Assembly: GCA_000597885.1 (NCBI GenBank)
Contig: CP004371.1
Coordinates: 4,307,001-4,371,000, forward strand
DNA from: Flammeovirgaceae bacterium 311
Lineage (GTDB): Bacteria > Bacteroidota > Bacteroidia > Cytophagales > Cyclobacteriaceae
Direction: 5' to 3'
Length of the DNA stretch: 64,000 nucleotides
A model generated the notes under the pieces. That model ran no database searches, was not told the DNA's origin, and saw only the letters and a program-made list of their open reading frames with translations. Of the stretch, positions 51,867 to 61,123 are shown in pieces (the first letter of the stretch is position 1; each line of letters begins with the position of its first letter). The position numbers and the translations under genes are program-made.

Positions 51867-53354
51867 TTACTTCAGCAGACTGCGGGCAATTTTGCCGGTA
51901 TCGGTTTTAGGCAGCTCGCCTACAAAATGGATGTACTTGGGTATTTTATACTTGGCCAGTCCCTGGCGGCAAAACTCCAGTATTTCCTGCTCACTAAGCA
52001 TAGCGCCCTCCTTCAGTGCTACAAATGCCTTGCCTGTCTCGCCCCAGCGGTCATCGGGGGTGCCTACAATAGCTACTTCTTCAATGGCTGAATGAGTCTG
52101 CAGGTACTTCTCTACCTCGGCCGGATAAACGTTTTCTCCTCCGCTGATGAACATATTTTTCTTACGGTCAACCACGTACAGAAAACCTTCCTCATCCTGC
52201 AGTACCATATCACCGGTCTTAAACCAATCGCCCTCCTTTGCTGCAGCGCTTGCTTCCTCATGTTGCCAGTAGCCCGGTGTAACCATGGGGCCCCGCAGCC
52301 ATAATTCACCAGCTTCACCTGCTGCTACAGGATTGCCTTCGTCGTCCATCAGCTGATAGTCCACATAAAAGTTAGGTTTGCCAATGGATCCTCTTTTCCG
52401 GGCAGCATCCTGATGGTTAAGGGAAGTTATATTGGGGCCAACTTCTGTGAGGCCATAGCCCTGACGGATCAGGATTCCCTTTTGGTGCCATCGTTCTATA
52501 GTAGGTAGCGGCAGGGCCTCTCCACCCACAATAAAGTAGCGAATGTGCGCCAGTGCCACCTGCTCAAAGGCCTCAGCCTCCTGCATCATCTTCAGCATGG
52601 TAGGCACGGCCATGTAGAGTGTAGCATTTTCCTGCTCCAGCACCCGCAGCACCTCCTCTGCCTCAAACTTTGCCATCAGGGTAAAAGAAGCACCATGGTG
52701 CAGAAACGGCGTGAGGAAAACATTCCAGCCGCCGGTGTGGAAAGGCGGCATGCTGATGAGCGTATGGTCACGGGAGGTAATATCCAGCCTGGTGGCAGTA
52801 TTGATGCTGTTCCAGAAGGCCATTCCATGGGTATAAAGAGCACCTTTGGGAAAGCCGGTAGTGCCTGAGGTATAGAGAATAAATAGGGGATGATCTTCCT
52901 CCAGTTCAACAGGAGTAGACTCCCGTGGCAGGTGTCCGCTTACTGCTTCGCTAAAAGTGGCCGGCGTCATGATATGGCGGATCCGTTCCAGAATATGGTG
53001 CCCTTCCAGCAGTGCATTGTAGTGGTCATCTGCCAGAAAAAGCTCAGGCTGGCAATTATCCAGCATATAGGCCAGCTCGCGGCCGGTAAGGCGGTAGTTT
53101 AGGGGCACCAGGATTATGCCCAGTTTTTGCGCTGCTGCAAAGAGCAGGATGTGCTCCAGGCAAAAATCAGCCAGAATGGCTACCCGGCTGCCCTTCTTCA
53201 GGGATAGCTCATGTTGTAGAAAGGAGGCTGCTTTTAATCCTCTTTCCTGAAGCTGGCCATAGGTTAAGCTTCGCTGGCTGCTGTGTTCCCGTACAGCTAG
53301 TTTATCGGGCTGATAAGTAGCCCATCGCTCAATCCAGTCTTTACGATACTGCAT
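51867..53354 (-). CDS. AMP-forming acyl-CoA ligase
   Basis: A 495-residue ANL-superfamily enzyme: P-loop FILYTSGTTGFPKGALYTH, adenine motif RQGYGLTEVGPN, hinge DRKKNMFISGGENVYPAEVE, and catalytic lysine in PKTDTGKIARSLLK. It activates a carboxylic acid with ATP and CoA. Closest in style to medium/long-chain or o-succinylbenzoate-type ligases; the acyl substrate is not readable. It follows the KAS III-like gene by 15 bases and precedes the hydrolase by 2, so it is in the same transcript. Confidence 0.9.
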   Translation of the reverse strand: MQYRKDWIERWATYQPDKLAVREHSSQRSLTYGQLQERGLKAASFLQHELSLKKGSRVAILADFCLEHILLFAAAQKLGIILVPLNYRLTGRELAYMLDNCQPELFLADDHYNALLEGHHILERIRHIMTPATFSEAVSGHLPRESTPVELEEDHPLFILYTSGTTGFPKGALYTHGMAFWNSINTATRLDITSRDHTLISMPPFHTGGWNVFLTPFLHHGASFTLMAKFEAEEVLRVLEQENATLYMAVPTMLKMMQEAEAFEQVALAHIRYFIVGGEALPLPTIERWHQKGILIRQGYGLTEVGPNITSLNHQDAARKRGSIGKPNFYVDYQLMDDEGNPVAAGEAGELWLRGPMVTPGYWQHEEASAAAKEGDWFKTGDMVLQDEEGFLYVVDRKKNMFISGGENVYPAEVEKYLQTHSAIEEVAIVGTPDDRWGETGKAFVALKEGAMLSEQEILEFCRQGLAKYKIPKYIHFVGELPKTDTGKIARSLLK

Positions 53355-53369
53355 ACAGGCGCTGTTAAA

Positions 53370-54359
<990 letters not shown>

Positions 54360-54414
54360 AAGATTTTAATAAATGGGGTAGTAGGGGTATCCCCCTGCCG
54401 CATACCAATCCACA

Positions 54415-55158
54415 TTAACCAACCATTCCTCCATCCACACTAAGCACGGCGCCGTTTATGTAGCGGGCTTCTTCTGAGGCCAGAAATACATAGGCACTGG
54501 CGATATCATCGGGTGTGCCCATTTTCCCGCTAGGAATTTTAGCTTCTATCTGTTTCAATACTTCTTCAGGAATAAGCCCCGTCATTTCTGTAGCAATAAA
54601 GCCAGGGGCTACGGCATTGGCGGTTATGCCTTTGCGGCCCAGCTCCCGGGCCCACACCTTGGTCATGCCAATAACGCCGGCCTTGGTAGCCACATAATTG
54701 GTCTGCCCAAAGTTGCCGTACAGCCCCACTACCGAAGAAGCACTAATGATGCGCCCCCAGCCGTTGCTGACCATATATTCGGAGATTACCTTGGTGCAGT
54801 TAAAAACACCTGTCAGGTTTACATCCAGCACCTGCTGCCATTGTTCCGGCGTCATTTTCTTCAGCGAGGCATCGCGGGTAATACCGGCATTGTTAATGAG
54901 GATATCGATGCGGCCAAAGCGCTCTATGATCTGCCTGGCAGCCTGTTCTACCTCATTAAACTGTGCAGTATTTACTTTCATGAAATGAGCCCTGCCTCCT
55001 GCAGCTTCAATGCTGTTGGCGGTTTCGAGTCCCTTTTCTTCTGCCAGGTCCCAGATGATAACACTGGCACCTTCCCGGGCAAAGCGCTGGGCTGTTACTT
55101 TCCCTATTCCGTTGGCTCCCCCGGTTATCAGGGCAGTTTTATTTTCAAGTCGTTTCAT
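54415..55158 (-). CDS. FabG-like short-chain dehydrogenase, NAD-type
   Basis: A 247-residue classical SDR: TGGANGIGK (12-20), NNAG, catalytic Ser142, Tyr155 and Lys159 (NYVATKAG), and NAVAPGFIATEMT. Asp37 at the end of beta 2 (VIIWD) favours NAD(H) over NADP(H), which suits an oxidative 3-hydroxyacyl role rather than fatty-acid synthesis; this is inference. The longer frame to 55203 adds residues encoded by a heptanucleotide repeat and is rejected. It lies 55 bases before the KAS III-like gene. Confidence 0.9.
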   Translation of the reverse strand: MKRLENKTALITGGANGIGKVTAQRFAREGASVIIWDLAEEKGLETANSIEAAGGRAHFMKVNTAQFNEVEQAARQIIERFGRIDILINNAGITRDASLKKMTPEQWQQVLDVNLTGVFNCTKVISEYMVSNGWGRIISASSVVGLYGNFGQTNYVATKAGVIGMTKVWARELGRKGITANAVAPGFIATEMTGLIPEEVLKQIEAKIPSGKMGTPDDIASAYVFLASEEARYINGAVLSVDGGMVG

Positions 55159-55164
55159 GAATGA

Positions 55165-55199
55165 GGTATCGGGTATGGGGTATGAGGTATGAGGTTTCA
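55165..55199. repeat. Heptanucleotide repeat array upstream of SDR gene
   Basis: Five in-phase 7-base units with plus-strand consensus GGTATGA (minus strand TCATACC) end 6 bases from the SDR start codon at 55158. On the coding strand the unit and its position match the array before the comB-like gene at 40461. Confidence 0.65.
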
Positions 55200-55245
55200 G
55201 CACAGCGGGTGCATAAGAATTGTGCTCCCGCTGTGCCTGGCCTAT

Positions 55246-57681
55246 TTATTTTCTTCTGATGGCGGGCAGGTCTACGCGCAGTTCCATGGAGAAGAGGCGC
55301 CCGGTTGGAGGGGCTGCGGTAAACTCACGCTGTTCGGTATTAAAGAGGTTGGTTACCTGGGCAGAGAGGCGGAACATAGGGCTGAACTTGTAGCCGGCAC
55401 TTAGATCGAAGGTAACAAAACCACCCAGCGGACCATAGTTCCAGGCATTGCCACTAAGGGCATCTTCTACAATGGGCATACCACCGTATGTTGCACCTGG
55501 AATGGTCTCTGAAGCAATCTGGTAGCTGGAGTAGTAGTTGTAGCTTTCTACCCAGCGGCTAAAGAGGGAGCCAAACACCCGGGTGCCTGCATAATTAAGA
55601 CCGGCAGCCGCTTTGTGGTTGGGCGCATTTACCAGCAGATCCAGCTCGGTTACCTTGCCATCTTTATTAAAGTCGTTCTCCAGGTTTTCTTCGTCGATGC
55701 TGTAGCCAAAGTAGGAGTAATTGGCAAACATGCTAAGGGCTTCGGTAAGGGCATAATTCAGGCCAAGATCGAAACCATAGGTGTTAAACTTGCCAAAGTT
55801 GATGTACGAAATCACGAGGCCGTTGTAGGCGGCATAGCCAGACTGTACTTCCGACATAGGCTGATCTCCACGATGGGTGGCAACTCCTAGGGTAGTGGCA
55901 GGGCTTAAGAAATTTTCAGAGATGTTGTAATAGGCATTTGCATCCAGGTAGAATTTTTTGCCTACCGGCTGGCCTTTGTAGCCAAGCTCTATGGTCTGCA
56001 TTTTTTCTACCTTCTGCTTTTCAATTTTTCTGCCATCAGCCATGGTGAAACCTTCTGCATTGCCCAGAATAAGGCCGCTAAAGAGGTCGCCATACATATT
56101 CAGGATGGTTGGTGCTGCAATACCCTGTCCGTAAGTAAGGCGCAGGCCGCCCCAGTCGCCGCTTTTTACCAGGCCAAATTTTGGCAGGAAGTTAAAACCA
56201 TAGATCTCATGCTGATCACCACGGAAGGCTGCAGTGGCTTTGAAGCCCTGGCCAAAATTGTAATCGAACTGGCCATATGCACCAATCTGGCTAACGGTTA
56301 TATAATCATTCTCATCTTTATCCAGCAGGTAGGTGCCCATGCTATTAGCCATATCGCGCTGCCACTGTGCACCAAAGGTGTAGTAAAATTTCTTGTTGAT
56401 GTGGTTGTTGTACTGCAGCTCGGCATTAAAGCGGCGGGATTTGTCCTGGAAAAGGGCGCCGGTACCAAAAGAGCGTCTCTGCAGTTCCGCCTCAGGCATT
56501 TCCGGGTTGGCAGCCTTTAGGGCATGATAGGCTTTTGTGCGGTCGTCAATGGAGTAAGTGCTGTCGGTGCTGCTCCAGGTGTGGTAGAACTGAGCAAACC
56601 AGTTGTTGTGTACCAGTTTAGCCTGCAGGTAGTAAATGTTCCAGTCGCGGATCTGGTTGCGGCCCACATTGGTAGGCGAGAGGTAGGTAGAATTAGAAGC
56701 TCCTGCCTGTACAATGATATCGGTACCGCTTACAGGCGTAAAGTAAAGGCCTGTTTCACCACGCAAAAATTTAATATCGTTGTTCAGCATATACTCCTCT
56801 ACACCAGTTTTGGGTACAGCACCTATGTACACACTATCTGCAAAATCAAATTCCTGGGCAGTGGTGTACTCACCAGTTACCTTGAAGGCAAACTTATCGC
56901 TAAGTACCTGGGCATGGCGTGCGCGGGCAGTAAACATGCTCTGGTTGCCGGCACCAACACTTACAATGGTTCCGGCGCTGCTGCGCGGATCTTTGGTGAT
57001 GGTATTTACCAGGCCGTTGTGCGCATTAGGACCAAATAGGGCAGCATTCGGACCTAATACAATCTCCATGCGCTCAATATCTTCCTTGATCACGGTATTG
57101 AGCGGGCCCATGGGCAGGCCGGTGGCGATGAGTGTAGAGAAACGGCCGTCGGTTACCTGCAGGTTTTTAGCGTTAAAGTTGCTGTTAAAACCCCGTACGT
57201 TGATACCGGTACCCACAACACCTGCCCGTACAAAATCTACCCCTTTTACGCGGGCCAGCAGCTCGCCAGGATTAAAGGTTGGAATGTTCTCCAGCTCCTG
57301 CTTGCCTATTACCTCAATGGTTGCAGGTGTTTCAGTGATTTTTTCGGCACGGCGGGTACCGGAGATCACCACCTCACCCATTTGCTCCAGGTCTTCAGAT
57401 AGCCGCAGGTCGAGGGTCTGGCGGTTGCCTACCTTTACTTCTTCCGATATAAAGCCTACAAAGCTGAATACCAGTACTGCCTCCGGACCCGGAACGGCGA
57501 TTTCGTAATACCCGTTGGTATTGGTAACCACACCGGTGCCAGTATCTTTAAGCTGGATGTTTACCCCGGGCAAACCTTCATTGTTCAGGGCGGAAGATAC
57601 CCTCCCTTTGATGATTCTTTCCTGTGCCAGCAGCAGCGTGCAGGAGAAGAGTAATAAACAGGTGAAGAAAAGGTGTTTCAT
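55246..57681 (-). CDS. TonB-dependent outer membrane receptor
   Basis: 811 residues: signal peptide 1-19 (TLLLAQ), CarboxypepD_reg domain (about 22-105; IKGRVSSALNNEGLPGVNI), then plug domain (RRAEKITETPATIEVIGKQE to about 225, with NVRGFNSNF and GPNAALFGPNA), and a 22-strand barrel ending FSMELRVDLPAIRR. It is a classical receptor without a SusD partner. The gene is flanked by a periplasmic hydrolase 11 bases upstream and the SDR 87 bases downstream, so it is the outer-membrane gate of this operon. The ligand is unknown; no siderophore genes are nearby. Confidence 0.93.
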   Translation of the reverse strand: MKHLFFTCLLLFSCTLLLAQERIIKGRVSSALNNEGLPGVNIQLKDTGTGVVTNTNGYYEIAVPGPEAVLVFSFVGFISEEVKVGNRQTLDLRLSEDLEQMGEVVISGTRRAEKITETPATIEVIGKQELENIPTFNPGELLARVKGVDFVRAGVVGTGINVRGFNSNFNAKNLQVTDGRFSTLIATGLPMGPLNTVIKEDIERMEIVLGPNAALFGPNAHNGLVNTITKDPRSSAGTIVSVGAGNQSMFTARARHAQVLSDKFAFKVTGEYTTAQEFDFADSVYIGAVPKTGVEEYMLNNDIKFLRGETGLYFTPVSGTDIIVQAGASNSTYLSPTNVGRNQIRDWNIYYLQAKLVHNNWFAQFYHTWSSTDSTYSIDDRTKAYHALKAANPEMPEAELQRRSFGTGALFQDKSRRFNAELQYNNHINKKFYYTFGAQWQRDMANSMGTYLLDKDENDYITVSQIGAYGQFDYNFGQGFKATAAFRGDQHEIYGFNFLPKFGLVKSGDWGGLRLTYGQGIAAPTILNMYGDLFSGLILGNAEGFTMADGRKIEKQKVEKMQTIELGYKGQPVGKKFYLDANAYYNISENFLSPATTLGVATHRGDQPMSEVQSGYAAYNGLVISYINFGKFNTYGFDLGLNYALTEALSMFANYSYFGYSIDEENLENDFNKDGKVTELDLLVNAPNHKAAAGLNYAGTRVFGSLFSRWVESYNYYSSYQIASETIPGATYGGMPIVEDALSGNAWNYGPLGGFVTFDLSAGYKFSPMFRLSAQVTNLFNTEQREFTAAPPTGRLFSMELRVDLPAIRRK

Positions 57682-57692
57682 AATAGATACGT

Positions 57693-58634
57693 TTAAGGGG
57701 TTGATTTTTTTGTAGTTGAGTTGAGTTTCAGAAACTGTAGCAGTGCCTTGTTGAAGGCTTCCGGTTGTTCGAACTGCAGCAGATGACCTGCTGCTGGCAG
57801 GAGCACCAGCTGACTATCCGGTATGACGGTTTGTGCCTGCTGTGCGATGGCCTCGGTGGTGAGCCCGGGGTGCAGGTAGCGGTTTGGGATCAGCTTGTCT
57901 TCTGCACCAAACACGATCAGGGCAGGCATTTTAATCTCCCCCAGCCTGCTGGCTACCGGCGCCTCCAGCATACCGCTCACACCTGCCTGCAACACCTGTG
58001 CGTAGGTTGGGTAGTAGTCGTATTCGTTGAGTGCCAGGCGGGCCCGGATGAGTGGTTCTGTTTCGGCAGGCATGGCAGAGAAATTCATGGCCCAGGACTG
58101 GCGAATCTGCTCTTCCGACTGCTTTTGTTGAAAACTGGCAGCGGCGTAAGCCTTTAAGCCGGTGGCTTCCTGTGTGGTAAAAGTTTCGATACCGGCAGGT
58201 GCTGCCAGTACAAGACTGCTTACACGCTGGGGCTGCTCCAGTGCCAGCAGCAACGCCAGCTGACCACCCATGGAATGACCCACGAGGTGTGCCTTCTGAA
58301 CGGACAGACTATCCATAAGGGCTACTACTGCCTTGCTGAAGAACAGCAGCAGGTTTTCTTCGGGCAGCTGTTGTAGCTGCGACTGACCATAACCAGGCAG
58401 GTCGAGGGCCAGTACCCTGTAGTGCTGGCTAAGGCCGGGCAGGTTGCGCATCCAGTGGTCGCGGGTGCCGCCCAGGCCGTGTAGCAGGATTAAAGTTTCT
58501 TTTCCCCTGCCGGCCTCTGTATAGCTAATGGCAATACTATCCAGCACCCGCAGCACCTTTTGCTGTTGCTGGGCCTGTAGTGAGAGCGACAGGCAGCTTA
58601 ATAGTATGCAGTAGAGGAATATCCTTGCTGTCAT
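57693..58634 (-). CDS. Exported alpha/beta hydrolase
   Basis: 313 residues; signal peptide 1-22 (SLSLQAQ) predicts the periplasm. Nucleophile elbow GHSMGG with Ser121, acid Asp246 (FGAEDKLIP), base His284 (AAGHLL), oxyanion LLHGLGG. It is a paralogue of the last gene in the operon, but exported. Its start overlaps the symporter stop by 4 bases (ATGA). It probably cleaves the imported substrate (ester or similar) between TonB receptor and symporter; this is inference from order and localisation. Confidence 0.88.
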   Translation of the reverse strand: MTARIFLYCILLSCLSLSLQAQQQQKVLRVLDSIAISYTEAGRGKETLILLHGLGGTRDHWMRNLPGLSQHYRVLALDLPGYGQSQLQQLPEENLLLFFSKAVVALMDSLSVQKAHLVGHSMGGQLALLLALEQPQRVSSLVLAAPAGIETFTTQEATGLKAYAAASFQQKQSEEQIRQSWAMNFSAMPAETEPLIRARLALNEYDYYPTYAQVLQAGVSGMLEAPVASRLGEIKMPALIVFGAEDKLIPNRYLHPGLTTEAIAQQAQTVIPDSQLVLLPAAGHLLQFEQPEAFNKALLQFLKLNSTTKKSTP

Positions 58635-60151
58635 GCTTTAACGGTTTTAAGTTTTTTAGAGGTGCGTGCACGCCATAAAATGTAGATGCTTCCGGAAAAG
58701 ATTACTGAGCTGCAAATGGCCAGCGCAGCGGCAACGCCGGGGTTGCGTACTGCTTCCTGCATGTATGGGGTCAGGCGTCCGTAATAAATGGCAAAATGTA
58801 CTGCCACAGCTACTACAGCGCCAGCTACCGGCACCATCAGAGGCACCCGCTTAAAGAAGATACCAAAAAGTACTGGTATAAAAGCGGCCGAGAAATAGGC
58901 ATATACACCGTTCTGAGCAAAAATGCCCACACTTAAATCGGGAGCGACCAGCTGCTGCCAGGAGAAAAAGAAGGAGATCAGCGCCAGCAGGAAGATCACT
59001 ATACGGTTTACGGCCACTTCGTTCTTTAGCTGCTTTCCCCTGCGGCCCATCAGGTTGCTGAAAATATCTGAGGTAATGGTGGTGGAGAGCGACTGGATAA
59101 GGCCCTCCAGGGTAGAAATACCTGCGGCGATAAGTCCCATCAGCACAACCAGGCCAATTACCCAGCTAAACTCCTGCAGCACATAGGCCGACATGACACC
59201 ATCTACAGCCAGGGGCTGTCCGTTTACCTGAAGGTCAGGGAAGGCCAGGCGGGCATATAAACCGGCAGCCACTACACAGAAAAAAAGAATCTCTACCACG
59301 ATGCCGGTGGCCAGGTAACGGTTTACGTCGGCATCTTTCTTCAGCAGCAGCGATTTGGTGATGATGTGCGGCTGGCATACAATGGCAATCCCTACCACAA
59401 TCTGGCAGAATACCACCTCAAACAAATCGCGGAACAGGGGACTTTGCGGGTTCAGGGGTTTGGCCAGCTGCGGGTCTATGGCAGCCAGTTTGCCTATAAA
59501 TCCCTCTATACCTTCCTTAAAATGCTCCAGTCCTGAGCCCAGCAGCAATACAGCCACTACAATCATCAGCAGGGCCTGGATCATATTGGTGTAGACCATG
59601 GAGTTAGCACCGCCGAACATCATATAGCCAAAAATAACGGTAATGATCACGGCCAGGGTAGGAAGCTCTGGTGTGTTGAGCATGGCTGCCAGTACTTTGG
59701 TAAGGCCCACGCAGATGAGTACAACAAAGGTGATGAGCAGCAGCGACAGAAATGCAAAGAAGAGCGCAAAGCTCTTGTTGTTGTAGCGGGCGCCGATCCA
59801 CTGCGCCATGGTCATGGCCTTGATAACGGTACCAACCTTTCTGAAGCCCTTGGTAAAAATAACCAGCGACACCAGCGCTCCCAGCGGAAGCATAAGCGCC
59901 ATGGCCAGAAAACCACTAAGGCCATAGTAAGCAACAAAACCAGGGTTGATGATAAAGGTAGCGGCAGAGGTCATGGATGCCGCCAGCGATAACCCGACAG
60001 CATAGGGAGAAAAACTGATGCTGCCCAGGGCATAATCGGCAATGCTTTTTGTGCTGGAGGCTCCCTTGATAACAAAGTAGAGCGTTACCAGCAAATAAAG
60101 CGCTATGATGGTCCATCCCGCTATGATCAACTCTTGTGATGCCAGGTTCAT
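58631..60151 (-). CDS. Sodium/solute symporter family protein
   Basis: A 506-residue inner-membrane protein with about 13 hydrophobic segments of the SSS (SLC5) family: the motif AVGLSLAASMTSAATFIINP near the N-terminus, GFRKVGTVIKAMTMAQWIGA, MVYTNMIQALLMIV and ISTLEGLIQSLSTTITSD. Members import acids, sugars or amino acids with Na+; panthothenate/acetate/proline-type subgroups are not distinguishable here. It is the first gene of the seven-gene operon, downstream of the LytTR regulator by 155 bases. Confidence 0.9.
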   Translation of the reverse strand: MNLASQELIIAGWTIIALYLLVTLYFVIKGASSTKSIADYALGSISFSPYAVGLSLAASMTSAATFIINPGFVAYYGLSGFLAMALMLPLGALVSLVIFTKGFRKVGTVIKAMTMAQWIGARYNNKSFALFFAFLSLLLITFVVLICVGLTKVLAAMLNTPELPTLAVIITVIFGYMMFGGANSMVYTNMIQALLMIVVAVLLLGSGLEHFKEGIEGFIGKLAAIDPQLAKPLNPQSPLFRDLFEVVFCQIVVGIAIVCQPHIITKSLLLKKDADVNRYLATGIVVEILFFCVVAAGLYARLAFPDLQVNGQPLAVDGVMSAYVLQEFSWVIGLVVLMGLIAAGISTLEGLIQSLSTTITSDIFSNLMGRRGKQLKNEVAVNRIVIFLLALISFFFSWQQLVAPDLSVGIFAQNGVYAYFSAAFIPVLFGIFFKRVPLMVPVAGAVVAVAVHFAIYYGRLTPYMQEAVRNPGVAAALAICSSVIFSGSIYILWRARTSKKLKTVKA

Positions 60152-60306
60152 GCTTATGCTGTGTTTGGGTTTTCAGGCAGAACAAACGTTAGCTCAATCG
60201 TTTGCAGTACAGAATAAACCTAATGAAAGCACATCAATTGCCATAATAAAACATGCCAATGGAAAAATAATTGGGGTAAAGGGAGCGGTGTGGCAGGTGA
60301 ACGGAA

Positions 60307-61047
60307 TTACATCACATCGAAAAACTGCATAAGTTCATCGCGGTAGGTTTTGCCAATGGGAATCTTATGTCCCTGTATGATCAGATCGTTATATTCCAGT
60401 GCCTCTACCTTTTGGTGATTTACCAGGTATGAGCGGTGTACGCGCAAAAAGGTGCTTTCCGGAAATTTTTCGGCAATGGCTTTAAGGGTGTAGTTTACCA
60501 GGTATTTGTTGTCGGTGGTATAAACGTTGGAGTAGATGTCGTTAGCTTCTACAAACAGAATATCGCGCAGGGCCACTTTTACCAGCCGGTTTTTTGATTT
60601 GATAAAAATGGCATCGTCGAGTGTGTATTTTTTATCCCTGATCTCGGCATCTTCCGGCGTATGCTGCTTTTGCTGATGGCTTTTGTAGAGTGCCAGCTCT
60701 ATGGAAGAGCGGAGGGTGGTTTCATTAAAAGGCTTTGCCAGATAGGCCCAGGGTTCGGTAGGCAGGGCCTCGCTCATGGTGGCACCATCGGCATGTGCCG
60801 TGATGTAAATAAAGGGAATGTGCAGCTGCTCCTTGAGCTTTTTGCCTACTTCAATGCCATTCATCACACCGGCCAGGTCAATATCCAGAATTACCAGGTC
60901 AGGCTTTTCTTTCAGGATCTGTAACAGGCCTTCTTCGCCGGTTTCAGAGATGCCCACTACTTTGTAGTCCAGACTCTCCAGCTGAAAAGACAGGTTTTTG
61001 GCAACTACGTAGTCGTCTTCTACAAGGTAGATTCTGGCATTCTTCAT
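60307..61047 (-). CDS. LytTR-family response regulator
   Basis: 246 residues. Receiver domain 1-125 with Asp11/Asp12, phospho-acceptor Asp55 (VILDIDLAG), Thr83 and Lys105 (LAKPFN); LytTR DNA-binding domain about 145-246 (LRDILFVEANDIYSNVYTTD, FLRVHRSYLVN, PIGKTYRDEL). It sits between the symporter gene (same strand) and a divergent histidine kinase, the usual arrangement for a two-component pair. Probable local control of the downstream operon is inference. Confidence 0.92.
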   Translation of the reverse strand: MKNARIYLVEDDYVVAKNLSFQLESLDYKVVGISETGEEGLLQILKEKPDLVILDIDLAGVMNGIEVGKKLKEQLHIPFIYITAHADGATMSEALPTEPWAYLAKPFNETTLRSSIELALYKSHQQKQHTPEDAEIRDKKYTLDDAIFIKSKNRLVKVALRDILFVEANDIYSNVYTTDNKYLVNYTLKAIAEKFPESTFLRVHRSYLVNHQKVEALEYNDLIIQGHKIPIGKTYRDELMQFFDVM

Positions 61048-61123
61048 TTTTGGTTAAATCTATTTTCCGTTGTTGGAAAATAACCCTAAATTATTTCAAA
61101 TAAAAAAGTGTCGGGAGCTGACC

